Assembly: GCF_041381155.1 (NCBI RefSeq)
Contig: NC_091134.1
Coordinates: 58,311,467-58,375,466, forward strand
DNA from: Argopecten irradians
Taxonomy: Eukaryota > Mollusca > Bivalvia > Pectinida > Pectinidae
Reading direction: 5' to 3'
Length of the DNA: 64,000 bases
Below are positions 50,880 through 61,626 of the stretch, one piece after another. The stretch's first letter is position 1, and each line of letters starts with the position of its first letter. The position numbers were made by a program, and so were the translations under genes. The notes under the pieces were generated by a model. It was given only the letters and a program-made list of their open reading frames with translations. It was not told the origin of the DNA and ran no database searches.

Positions 50880-51070
50880 CTATAGTACGCCCTAGCTGCT
50901 CGATTCGTCAAGAGCGGGTGGAGCCCGCTGCGGCAGACCCGGCACGGCGGTCGGCTAAGGTCCACACCCTCCTATACTCGACTCGAATTCAAAGAAAAAA
51001 ATGCAGCGCCAGGTTGCGCAGCGACATTGCGCTAAACCGGCTCGCCGATCAGATCAGCCGGTTTTTCACA
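50880..51070. other. GC-rich island with hairpin and T-run
   Basis: There is an abrupt switch from AT-rich DNA to GC-rich sequence (for example GGGTGGAGCCCGCTGCGGCA). A 71-codon open frame spans it but is not recognisable. The island ends in a 9-bp stem (AAACCGGCT / AGCCGGTTT, loop 13) followed by T residues, which resembles a terminator. It could be a foreign or unusual repeat fragment or a structured RNA gene. None of these is established. Confidence 0.35.
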
Positions 51071-51479
51071 TCACCGGACACTGAATAAACAATAACCGGC
51101 GCAAAGATGGCGGAGATAAAATGTTACGATATTTGTTGAAAATCGAAATTCTCGTTAAGCAGAAACTTCATGATCCCATTCAGTCGCTTCAGGCACATAA
51201 ATTCTCTTCTCCCAATACATCAATGATTTTCTTGTTGTACTTTCATTAACGGTCAGGAATTGGAACCGCCACTCTTTTGATATGCATAACAGGTATGTAG
51301 ATAAAACAGCTTTATCCTGCAAACTGTCCCACATACTGACCCGATAACAACCGATAAACTACTGCCAACTACTGTGCCAGGATAAACTTATGCTGTTTAT
51401 TATCCGTCAATTACGAATGCTTTATCCGTCAAATCGATCACGGGTGAATTTGTTCCATATCTGACGGAACGTTTTTCTA

Positions 51480-51709
51480 ACTTGACCCAGAACTAGAACC
51501 TTCGGTGAATGGAGCACGTGCAGACACATTCAGGCCATAGTCCGCACGCTAACTGGTTTAACGTGACGTAGTCACAATTTCACCTGGAAATGACGTCATT
51601 TTTTTTACATTTTATACGCATTTCGAAAATCCTAGTATGGCGGTGTCGTCTTTTTCTTGGCTTGATGGCAAAGGGTCTAATGTAATATTGCAAAATAATT
51701 CTTTAATAG
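51480..51709 (+). promoter_or_regulatory. CpG/CRE-rich promoter-like patch with possible first exon
   Basis: It contains a perfect CRE (TGACGTCA, 51591-51598), a palindromic GTGACGTAGTCAC (51563-51575) and an E-box CACGTG (51513-51518). About 40 bp after the CRE an ATG at 51637 (AGTATGGCGG) opens 24 codons (MAVSSFSWLDGKG...) and reaches a GT donor at 51710. It may be the start of an unknown gene or of a non-coding transcript. The reading phase does not fit the NSUN4 exon at 62868. Confidence 0.35.
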
Positions 51710-52004
51710 GTAGTTTTATTGGGTTTTTTTTGAGTAATTTTTATTTTGTTTGAGCGATGTATCATACTGAGATTAAAATTTTACTGAGGATACTATTTGT
51801 GAATGCGCTTATTTTATTTCCCACGGCACGTAAAAGGAGAGTAGACACTCTCATTCGGGTACATAGTGAATGAATCTTTACCTCCAGCATCAAAGATCTA
51901 CTGGAAGCTTCTCAGTGCTTCGGGCAAAACCAAGTATAAATAACTGTCAATTTGCTTTCGGTTTGAATGCCATAATGGTTGCAGGAATATAACAGAAATA
52001 CACA

Positions 52005-52148
52005 GTTAGTATATCTTACAGCAATACAAGTTTTATTTTTGGTGCTCCAGACACGGAACAGCCGAGATGACTCGGCAAAAGCCTCGTCATCTCGGGCTTT
52101 ACCCTAAAGTCTCGCACCAAAATAAACCTTGTATTGTAAGATACTAAC
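52005..52148. repeat. 144-bp palindromic element
   Basis: Outer arms GTTAGTATATCTTAC / GTAAGATACTAAC continue inward through TTTATTTTTGGTGC / GCACCAAAATAAA. An inner hairpin GAGATGACTCGGC / GCCTCGTCATCTC lies at the centre. It looks like a foldback MITE. No convincing target duplication was found. Confidence 0.75.
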
Positions 52149-52149
52149 C

Positions 52150-53400
52150 ATGTATCTGCTCTATTTTATGAAGCGAATGCAAACAGCGAAATGTGCAGTG
52201 ATGTAAATTAGACTTAGATATATTATATATAGCCACAGGTTTTTGCTCTATTACATATTTTTTTCTCTAACATAGTGGTAATAATACGTACGGTATCATG
52301 GAATTTTTATAGAACCAAATGCTTGTGCATGTACATTCTTGCCTGATTATAATAAAATATTTGTAAATTTAATGTATATAAAAATGGAATGTTTTATTTC
52401 AAAGTACATAAAATTTCAATGGACTGACAATTCTCTTGGACTCTGTGTATCGCAATAACACATAAAAATACAGATTTTTAAGGTTATTATTCTGAGATTT
52501 TACAATTTTCGAAAACCAACACATTTTAAAGTTCTAATGAAATGCGTTTTCCGTCAAACACATGTAATTCAGGAGTGTAACATAAGAAAAATAGATTTAT
52601 ATGTGTGTAGTATGTATACCTTACATGTAACATTGTAAATTACACATTTCAGAAAGAAATGTTGCAAATTGAGAATATTGATTTGTACGGGCTTTGTTAA
52701 TTCCTATGTTAAGTCACAAGAGAAAAAAATCTGACTCGTGAACATGTAGTAAATGAAATAAATTAATAAAATAGTTAAAAAGTACAAACAATCCCACAAC
52801 CCAAGGGTTTCAATTTAAAACCAGTTTATGATTTACGATCACTCATTGCTATACTAATTGGTGCTTCAGACGATCTGTTGAATTTTAGTAAGAACAAATA
52901 TTGGATTGCGTGTGTGGTCCATTTTAGCATCAATGCATGGGGAGCGACAGTGTTTGGAGCGACAATAAATTTTTATCAAATTTGCCTTATAACAGGAACG
53001 CGCAGGATGCGTTTTATGTGAGGAAGCGACAATTGTCGACCATGGCCGAGAAATAGGCTCCATATATGACTTTCAAATTCAATAAGGAGAACTTCAACAC
53101 AAGAGATTAATGCTGTATGATGCAATTTTCTTATATTTGTTCTTTTGGTATTAATCTGCATACACCGTGTATATTCTGAAAAACATGGGTCACGATGTAA
53201 AAATTGAGAATGGAGGGGTTGTTTCATTTTCCAAAAGGCGGATACAACATAATGAAATTATCCAGTCCACAGACGTCACACGGGTATCTTATTAAATATG
53301 AAACTTCTAATGATTTATGAATTCTTTCCCTTCGGATTTTTTTATGGGGAACCCTACACTTTTTGAGCCGGTAAGATCTCCTCAAATTTGAAAATAGCTT
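52150..53400. other. Intergenic, no gene recognised
   Basis: AT-rich sequence with no recognisable coding region or RNA gene. Confidence 0.5.
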
Positions 53401-53495
53401 TTTTGAGAAAATTCACTAGATAACAAGAATCGTTAACGGACGGACCAGCGGGACCACTACCACGGACGAAAGGCGATTTGAATGGTGGGCTAAAA
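53400..53495 (-). mobile_element. Left-end fragment of type B element
   Basis: On the minus strand the sequence AATCGCCTTTCGTCCGT and part of the GGTGGGCT hairpin match the element at 35523-36256. One hairpin arm is missing. Confidence 0.7.
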
Positions 53496-53927
53496 AAAAA
53501 ACACTGACTGAACTAAAGAAGCATGCTCCATCAGCTGGGTGACAGAGACTTGTATATAACAAACAACGCCAACCTGCTCCCTTTAAATCACATTTTTACA
53601 AATCCCATTTGTAGTGATGGGTCGATGATAAAAAAAAAATGAAAATAAGTCGAAAAAATAAATTAAATCCGATCATCAATTAGAATTTGTAAAAACCAAT
53701 TAATTGGAATTTTTTTAAAGTTGTCCTAAATCTTAAGATATGTGTCTAGAACCATTTGTTTATCTTCATTCAACTGAATAACTAGTCCATTACCCTACAG
53801 ACATTGTTCCCATATACAGTACAGTATCCATCATGACGCATTAGTCTGTCACAATCGACGGGATTTTTACCATACTATTACCTCATGATTAAAGTAATAT
53901 TCCTAGTTATTTCTCATTTCTCACCGG

Positions 53928-54287
53928 TTAAAGATGCTCCACCGCTGACAAATGGTATTTTTTCCTCTATCAAAAATAAGAGCAGACGAAGTAGTATTTT
54001 TCTTCAGTTACAAAAGTAACTTACTTTACACCAGTATCACCATTTAAAAGTTTGAGTGCTTTTACGTTAAGATAAAAATATTAAAAATAATTAATTGCAT
54101 CCCGAAAAAATTTGTGGCACAATGTTCTATATGGAATGAGGTACTGATTGTGCATGCACCAAAAGCTAAATGAATTATTTTATATGTATTTTTGTGTTAA
54201 TTAGACATATACATACACGATTAAACACCATTTATTGTTCAAATGACGAGTATTGTTTTTGCTCTGTCGGCGGTGGAGCATCTTTAA
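53928..54287. mobile_element. TTAA-flanked MITE with AGATGCTCCACCGC ends
   Basis: TTAA at 53928-53931 and 54284-54287 flank near-perfect inverted ends AGATGCTCCACCGCTGACA and TGTCGGCGGTGGAGCATCT. The body is about 352 bp, AT-rich and non-coding. It uses the same target class as the MITE at 18590-19130 but has unrelated TIRs, suggesting a different autonomous partner. Confidence 0.85.
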
Positions 54288-55590
54288 ACATAGTTATACA
54301 TCGCAATAATCTTGAAATAGTGTTTAATTCCAATAAATAGAGAAATTATTTTAACTTAACATTATCATAACTTGATATGGTATTAATCGATTTTGACATT
54401 CCGATTACCTTGATTTTGAAAATGAAACTGATTACTATCACTACCTATTTGTATAGATGGATATGGAATTGTGGGAAGCTATCTGGGTTTTATTTAAGAT
54501 ATTATAAATACAATACTGCATAAGTGATTTAGAGGAGAGTCATCTATTCTTTACTGATAGTTTAGCGTTTAGTATAGCGAAGGGAATATTTCTATTAATT
54601 ATAAAATCTAACATTATTTTATTATACACTGCAGGACTTGTTTGAATAGACAAAGTATTATGATTGACTCAGAAATAGCAATCTTCACTATGTGTACAGA
54701 GGGAAAGATTAACAAATACAGAGTTGTCGCCCCTGTTTTAAACAAATATTCACGAAAATCTTTTTTGGTAAAGACAATCGAAATATTTGTTATTTATTAA
54801 TGAAATTTATGCGTAGAGCAAATAAGAAATGTCTACTTTAGTGCCGAATTATGTGCTTAAAGACTACAATAGTAAAATATTTTTCGGCTTATTGCACACA
54901 TACGTTGTAATATGTTGACGTTTGATCGGGTGAATCACAAATGATCACCATTTGCCAACTGGTTCTGTGGATTTGAATATTATACCTGAAGCATAAACCG
55001 AACAACGTACTTACCAAATGGTGTCAAAATATATGTTTGGTCCTTAAAGAAGCGAAAATAGAAATAGGTTATGAAGTTATGTTCACAGACGTTCACGTGT
55101 TTCCTGTTTATGGCAAGCGTTTGTAGGACTAAGGTAATGTCTGGATCATCAGAGCGCATAGCAACAAAAATGTGAACTTTTAGGAAGCTTTTCGGATGCT
55201 TTCTAATTAAATGTTAAGATTATGTTACGCTATGATTTTTCTACAACTTAATCCATAGTTTGAAATATACTCAAAGGTACGTAAATACCATCGTGGCTTA
55301 AATGGATGTGCTCCAATAATGAAAATGATTAGGCATATAGCGAAACTATAGTAAACAAATATGGCCGCCACTGTCCATCATCAGCAAAACGATTATTGGA
55401 TCATTAGTCAAATCACGCAAATTCATCATTTTATTCCATGTTTTCTTTATTAACTTAACTAGAACAGGTAATAGGGATGACAAACATGGTCCCGTATCTT
55501 ACTGTTGTATGGGCATGATTTAGGTGAACAATGCATTCTCTTTATTTTCAATGTGTTAACGATCGATGCACAATATCGCACTACTCGATA
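54288..55590. other. Intergenic, no feature recognised
   Basis: AT-rich sequence. Neither a gene nor a clear repeat was seen. Confidence 0.5.
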
Positions 55591-55594
55591 CTAA

Positions 55595-56090
55595 CTTGAA
55601 TAGATTATTTTGGATAGGTTTAGAGAATAACTGTTCCCAATATTTTTATGTAAATACAGGGATGTTTGGGGATTGACTCGCCATCCCACCCATTGTATGT
55701 AATAGTGTAATTTATCACATAGCTAATTACATATTAGGCATAGATATCCACAGTGGATATATGGGGACTGTCCACTATCTTGAATAGAGTATCATGGATA
55801 GGTTTAGAGAATAACTCACCTTCCCAATATTTTTGTGTACATATAGGGATGTTTGGGGACTGACTCGCCATCCCTTTAAATGTATATGTAATAGTGTAAT
55901 CTCTCGCATAGCCAAATTACATTTTAGGAATAGAGATCCATAGTGGATAAATGGGGACTGTCCATTATCTGTCTTGATTAAGATTATAATAGATATTTTT
56001 GAGCAACTCGGGGATGTTTGGGGATTGACTCGCCATCCCACCTAATATATGTAATACTATAAATAGTGCAACTAATCACGTAGTGTTAAC
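55595..56090 (+). repeat. LINE 5' tandem monomers
   Basis: Two and a partial third repeat of about 184-194 bp directly precede LINE ORF1. Each has CTTGAATAGA-like sequence at its start, GGATAGGTTTAGAGAATAAC in the first two, and GATGTTTGGGGA..GACTCGCCATCCC. The position fits 5' UTR promoter monomers, as known in some LINE groups. Confidence 0.7.
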
Positions 56091-56262
56091 TATATGTTGT
56101 AGATATATATCTACAATATATATATTTATATCAATCAATATCACCATAATATAATTACTAGTGTGTGTGAATTCAAAAGTGACTATCCATCTCACTAAGA
56201 CGTTGTAACAAATCACTCGATACCTCATATATACACGGTTACCCATACCAACTTAGAAAACA

Positions 56263-57511
56263 ATGGCTGAGAGTCTAGACCACCGGAAAAGGTCCAAGCC
56301 CGAGGATTCCATCTACATGTGTGGCAGATGTCAAATCGAATTGGACACCATGTTAAACCATGTGAATTGTGAAATCTGCAATTTAAATTTCTGTCAACAC
56401 TGCACAGGCATCTCTAAGACTGTATATGACTGTATCATCACAGGCGAAATACCTAACCTGTCGTGGACCTGCCATGTATGTACCAAGACCAAACCAACCT
56501 TGGACCAAATCAACAACTCGCTCAAAAATCTTTGTGAGAAAAATGAAGAAAGATTAGATGGACTAGAAACAAGAATGAACCAAATAGAAGTCTCAACGAG
56601 AAATCAAATCAAAATTGAAGTCCAGTCAAGCAAGACAGAAATAGTCGACGAACTAAAATCTACTATCAAAAACCTTGTAGATGAAAGAACCAAAGAACTA
56701 CATGACCGGAAGTCCAAAGAAGCCAATATAATTTTATTCCATATGCCTGAATTACCACCAACATCTGAGGATAAAGATTTCAAAGCCCATGACCAAAAAA
56801 TATTCCAGGAGCTGTCACGGATACTGGGAATAGAAGATCCTCAAATACTTGCGCTATATAGAATAGGTAAACTCACTCCAGATAAGTCAAGACCTTTAAT
56901 AGCCATTATGAAAAACCCAAACGAGAGGAAGAAACTACTAGAGAATGCTCGACATATCAAGCAGTACGCTCCTCCCACTATGAAGAGAGTAATCTTAACA
57001 AGGGACCTGACGAAACAACAGAGAGACGATAGGAAGAACAAATACCTTGAAAAACAACATGCCCAATCTGAAACAACCAAACATATGAGAGACAACGATC
57101 CATCTAAAAAACAAGGGGCAGACTAACGAAAAACAGAAAGGCATAGTGTTTGGGAATTGCCCTGTCGCAAAACCAGCCTTGACAGAAATAACAACACTAC
57201 CGGATAACCTAATGTCTGGGGATAGCCCCGCCATAGGTATCCCAACAGCCCAGATCAAAAGTATGGCAAAAAATATACAAACAACAGCTACAACCATAAA
57301 TGGTCATTCCATAAGCCCAATTCATATGAGAACATCGAACAACAACAAAATACTAACTACAGTGGATGTACATAATAGCACCGCTCTCCAGTCTCCGAAT
57401 GTTGCAATATGTGATCATTCACAAAAACTCATCTACGAGTTAGACTCTGACGAAGAAATCTCAACAGAATCCAACCAGACCGATCAACAAAATAAAATCC
57501 AGATAGGATGA
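56263..57511 (+). CDS. LINE ORF1 protein (PHD-like finger, coiled coil, RRM-like)
   Basis: The protein begins MAESLDHRKR. Residues about 20-72 form a Cys/His PHD-type finger (CGRC, CEIC, FCQHC, CHVC). Residues 80-150 are a heptad-rich coiled coil. Residues 155-250 (ANIILFHMPELPP, LYRIGKLTPDKSRPLIAI) are an RRM-like domain typical of CR1/jockey ORF1 proteins. The first frame stops at 57126. The continuation (KGIVFGNCPVAKPALTEI..., to the TGA at 57509-57511) is in another frame, so one frame change near 57100 is likely. The role is RNA binding and RNP formation. Confidence 0.8.
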
Positions 57512-60403
57512 ATGTTTTAATATTTTAAAACCAAAAACTGAAATATTTTCCACCGTGAAAAGCTCCCTGTCGATAATATACACCAACTGCGACACGCTAA
57601 CTACTACAAAGAAAACCGAGCTGGAGGACTATATACAACACCATCATCCAGATATCATCTGTTTGACAGAAACAAATTACAAGAATCCCCTTTATGAGAG
57701 TGACGACCGTTCTAAGCTATTGGATGACTATAACCTGTTGCAGCCCAAAACATGCAAGCGAGGAGTAGGAGTCTATGTCAAATGTCATATTAGTGTGGAC
57801 ATTATTGAATTAGTCGATGACATGGATGATCAACTATGCTGTATCATCAATCTGCTGGGAAATGATCGTCTGCTCCTATGTACCATCTATAGAAGCCCAA
57901 ATTCTACAGCTACAGGAAATCTCAAACTATTAAACCTGCTGGACCAAATATATTTAAACAACAGCTCACACAAGTTAATCGTGGGAGATTTCAACTTCAA
58001 GCAAATTGATTGGACATCATATACATCAAACTCTGGAGTTCAACATCCATCCTCCCTATTTATATCCAAGGTCAAGGACTGCTATCTGTATCAACACGTC
58101 AACCAACCAACCCGCTTTAGAGAAGGTCAACAAAGCAATATACTCGATTTGATATTTACAAATGAAGAGGGAATGATAGATAACCTAACTCTCAACCCCG
58201 GATTAGGCTTAAGCGACCACCTCCTTCTGTCATTCAATCTACTGACATACACAGAAACCCACAACAAAACATGTGATGTGAGACGATATAACTTCCTCAA
58301 GGGAAACTACAACCGAATAAATGACAATCTACACAAACTTGATCTGACACCGCTAGAAGCCAGTTCAACCATCGAAGAAACTTGGAATACCTTTGAAGAC
58401 TACCTGAAGAAACAAATAGCGGACAATGTCCCAACCTATAAGCTTGGAAATCAAAGCCGAAGGAAACCATATATAAGCCGCGAGGCTCAAGATAAAATAA
58501 GAAAGAAAAGCAGACTCTGGACAAAATACTTACACTGTAAGACAACTACAAACTTTGATAATTACAAAAAAGCCAGAAACGAAGCAACTAAAGCACTACG
58601 ACTTTCTAAATATTCGTACGAGCAGGACATTGCCTCAAAGATCAAAACCAACCCCAAGCTCTTCTGGAAATATGTGAGATCCAAAACCAAAACAGCGCCG
58701 ACAATGTTCAGTGTCAAATCTACAGATGGGATCATCACCCAAGACCCTTTAGAGGTAGCAAATATAATGAAAAATTATTTTGCTAGTGTTTTCACTAAAG
58801 ATGATCCTTCAAAACCCACTTCCCCATCTACCATCAAGAACATACCAGTCTCCCTTGGAAAATGTCCCAATAACGGAACAAATAGTTGAACAAGCTGTAC
58901 TACAAATCAATAGCAACAAGTCACCAGGACCCGATAACATTCACCCCAACCTCATCGTTAAAACCATCAAGGAACTGAAACGGCCTCTCACCTTGATTTA
59001 CAGGAAATCTCTACAAGAAGGAACACCTCCCAAACCAATGGAAAAAGGCCAACGTTAGCCCTATATACAAAAAGGGGTCACGGAAAGATCCAGGAAAATA
59101 CAGACCCATCAGCCTGACGTCTGTTCCCTCTAAAATTTTACAACGTATAATTCGTGACGCAATAATCAAACATATGGATACCAACAATTTTTTCACTAAA
59201 GAACAACACGGATTCAGACATGGGAGATCTTGTACAACTCAACTACTAGAGACACTAGAAGACTGGATAACTGCTTTAGATAACGGTTATAACATCGACG
59301 TCATTTACCTTGACTTCAAAAAGGCATTTGACAAAGTGTCTCACCGTCTGCTTCTCCATAAAGTTGAAAGCTACGGAATTAAAGGGAAGCTACTATCTTG
59401 GATAAAAGACTTTCTATCTGGAATGGAACAGAGAGTTATTATTAATGGCCAAAAATCTGATGTGCAAACAGTAAGCAGTGGAGTCCCACAGGGCAGCGTA
59501 CTTGGACCAGTACTATTTTTAATATATGTTAACGACATACCAGAAGCTGCAACCTGTATCACAAAGCTTTTCGCAGACGATACCAAATTATACTCAGCAT
59601 CAAGTACTATAACACATATTCATGAGCTCCAAAGCAGCATAAACAACATAACTAAGTGGACAAATACCTGGCTTATGGAACTCAATCTAGATAAGTGCAA
59701 ACATATGGAAATCGGAAATGGAATCAAAAATTCAAAATTCACTATTGGAGATAGCAACTCGAAGATAACAATCAAGAAAACTACATCTGAAAAAGACCTC
59801 GGGGTGACTATAGACCACAAATTAACTTTTACTGAACATGTAAACAACGCAACAGCGAAAGCAAACAAAATCATGGGGGTAATCTTCAGAACATTCACCT
59901 ACATGGACCCAAATGTATTCAATATATTGTACAAGACACTTGTAAGACCTCACCTAGAGTATGGTTCAACTATATGGTCACCAATGTACCAGAAAGACAA
60001 AAGAGCTATTGAAAACGTCCAGAGAAGAGCAACTAAAAGGATACCCTCCCTAAAGGACATCCCATATGGTGAGAGACTAAGAAAACTTGGCCTCCCAACG
60101 CTGGAGTATAGGAGAAAAAGATCCGACTTGATTCAAACCTACAAAATTATCAATCAAATAGATTCTATAGACTCAAGAAGGATGTTTCAAAAACCAACAT
60201 ACACAGCTACTAGAGGAAATGCCAATAAAATCTTTAAGAAGTCCTTCAGACTAAACTCAAGCAGAAACTTCTTTTCGAACCGTGTGGTAAACCTATGGAA
60301 TGGTCTTCCTACCGACGTATCGAGTGCACCAAATGTCAATATCTTCAAAAGCAGACTGAACAACCATTGGAAACATCATCCAAGCAAGTTCGCCTCCGAC
60401 TGA
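57507..60403 (+). CDS. LINE ORF2 protein (AP endonuclease and reverse transcriptase)
   Basis: The endonuclease part has IIYTNCD, ICLTETNYKN, YRSPNS, VGDFNFKQIDW and GLGLSDHLLLSF (57555-58230). The RT part has NKSPGPDNIHP, YRPISLTSVPSKIL, EQHGFRHGRSC, VIYLDFKKAFD, SGVPQGSVLGPVLF and LFADDTKLY (58900-59600), with a C-terminal region to 60403. The first visible start is a GTG at 57555; no ATG precedes it in frame, and the frame opens at 57507 overlapping the ORF1 stop. That fits reinitiation or a lost start. Two frame changes (near 58855 and 59030) split the RT N-terminal side. Confidence 0.85.
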
Positions 60404-60968
60404 TTCTGTGTGTTAACCAAGGATCGTTTTCCAAATAATTAAGTATATGGCCAAATCATTTTAGTGACAATCTAATACTGGCCTAAAAGTTTAAGTATCT
60501 ACCCAATTAATCTAGAATTTAAGTTAAAGTGTGTCCACTATCAAACTTTACTATACCAACTGGTGTCAATAGATGTCTGGGGAAAGCCCCGCCACTATTA
60601 CCACCAATTTATATATTAATGCCAAATACTATATTTTAAAATATTAATTATGACATTATACCTCATGAGAAATCAAATCTATATCCTTCGGCTCCACTCA
60701 ATATGCTATACTAGCATTTTTAACTTGTATTATATGAACTGTAAATACTACGTTTTAATTGCGCGCGCGCAACCGGAACTCAATTTCTAGTCGGTGTAGG
60801 GAGGGGTTAAAAAACCCCTATCAGTCACCGCAATCACGGAGCCCATCAATGCCTCTCCATAAGTCTCCTGACTTCCAATGAGGCCGAAAACCTGCGAATT
60901 ACCATACATAAGGTAAAATGCTAGGATTGGTCAAAAGAACAATTTGGGATTTTGTAAATAGACTTGTG

Positions 60969-61108
60969 CACAGGCGTTTGTAATATATAATTAATATTAA
61001 TGATAATCAAAAATCGGATCGAATCATATAGAAATCATCTATATGATTCTATCCGATTTTTGATTATCATTAATATTTATTATACAGCGTATATTACAAA
61101 CGCCTGTG
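60969..61108. mobile_element. 140-bp foldback element with 7-bp target duplication
   Basis: The ends CACAGGCGTTTGTAATAT and ATATTACAAACGCCTGTG are perfect inverts. The arms stay nearly identical for about 60 bp to a centre near 61032. ACTTGTG flanks it on both sides (60962-60968, 61109-61115). It is a palindromic MITE, likely recent because the arms have only a few differences. Confidence 0.85.
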
Positions 61109-61381
61109 ACTTGTGTGAACATTGTGTGAAAGAGCCTGGCCTGGAGGATTAGTGTGAAAGTATGATTTGGATATATACTTTGTTGTTATCTGTATGGATT
61201 TTGGATTCACTGTGGATTAATAAAGTTCAGAACTGTATCCATTTTGTCAAGTCATTTATCGCACCACATTTCATCCCAAAAAGAACTCTTATACGTCTTA
61301 ATTGTTGTCACCGTTGATACGGAAACAATTGTTGTGACGTTACGGTTGGTGGCGGCTATAAGTTGACGACGTTACATTACG

Positions 61382-61626
61382 ATCAAAATATAGAGCTACC
61401 ATACAATGTACATTTTGTTTTTATTGTTGTAGCAAAAAAGATATTTACACTTCTGATGACTTGGAGTCATGAAAGTTGTAATATAATGTATATTTCATGC
61501 TACAACAGTTAAGCTAATTTAGGTCTTGAGTCCATACTGTAATTCACATGTTCATTACTAAGTCTGTGTGTATATGTTACTATCAAAATATAGAGCTTCC
61601 GTACAATGTACATTTTGTATTTATTA
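61382..61626. repeat. 46-bp direct repeat, 199 bp apart
   Basis: ATCAAAATATAGAGCTACCA (61382) and ATCAAAATATAGAGCTTCCG (61581) begin two near-identical segments of about 46 bp. The remaining intergenic DNA to 62867 holds no recognisable gene. Confidence 0.7.

Larger units (their letters stand above)
55595..60750 (+). mobile_element. CR1-like LINE, nearly full length
   Basis: Order: 5' monomers, ORF1 (56263-57511), ORF2 (57507-60403) and a 3' region to about 60750. The endonuclease and reverse transcriptase are of the CR1/jockey type. The coding region has about three frame changes (one in ORF1 near 57100, two in ORF2 near 58855 and 59030), so this copy is recent but probably inactive, unless the changes are sequencing errors. 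A motif with GGGGA..GCCCCGCCA recurs in ORF1 and the 3' UTR. The exact 3' end and target duplication could not be placed. Confidence 0.8.

Noticed and set aside
51637-51709. NSUN4 first exon
   Set aside because: It ends in phase 1 whereas the NSUN4 exon at 62868 starts in phase 0, and the peptide lacks a mitochondrial targeting look.
60750-61270. Possible solo LTR (AATAAA followed by a CA-type end)
   Set aside because: No paired repeat, no retroviral-type coding region and no clear borders; only the foldback insertion within it is well supported.
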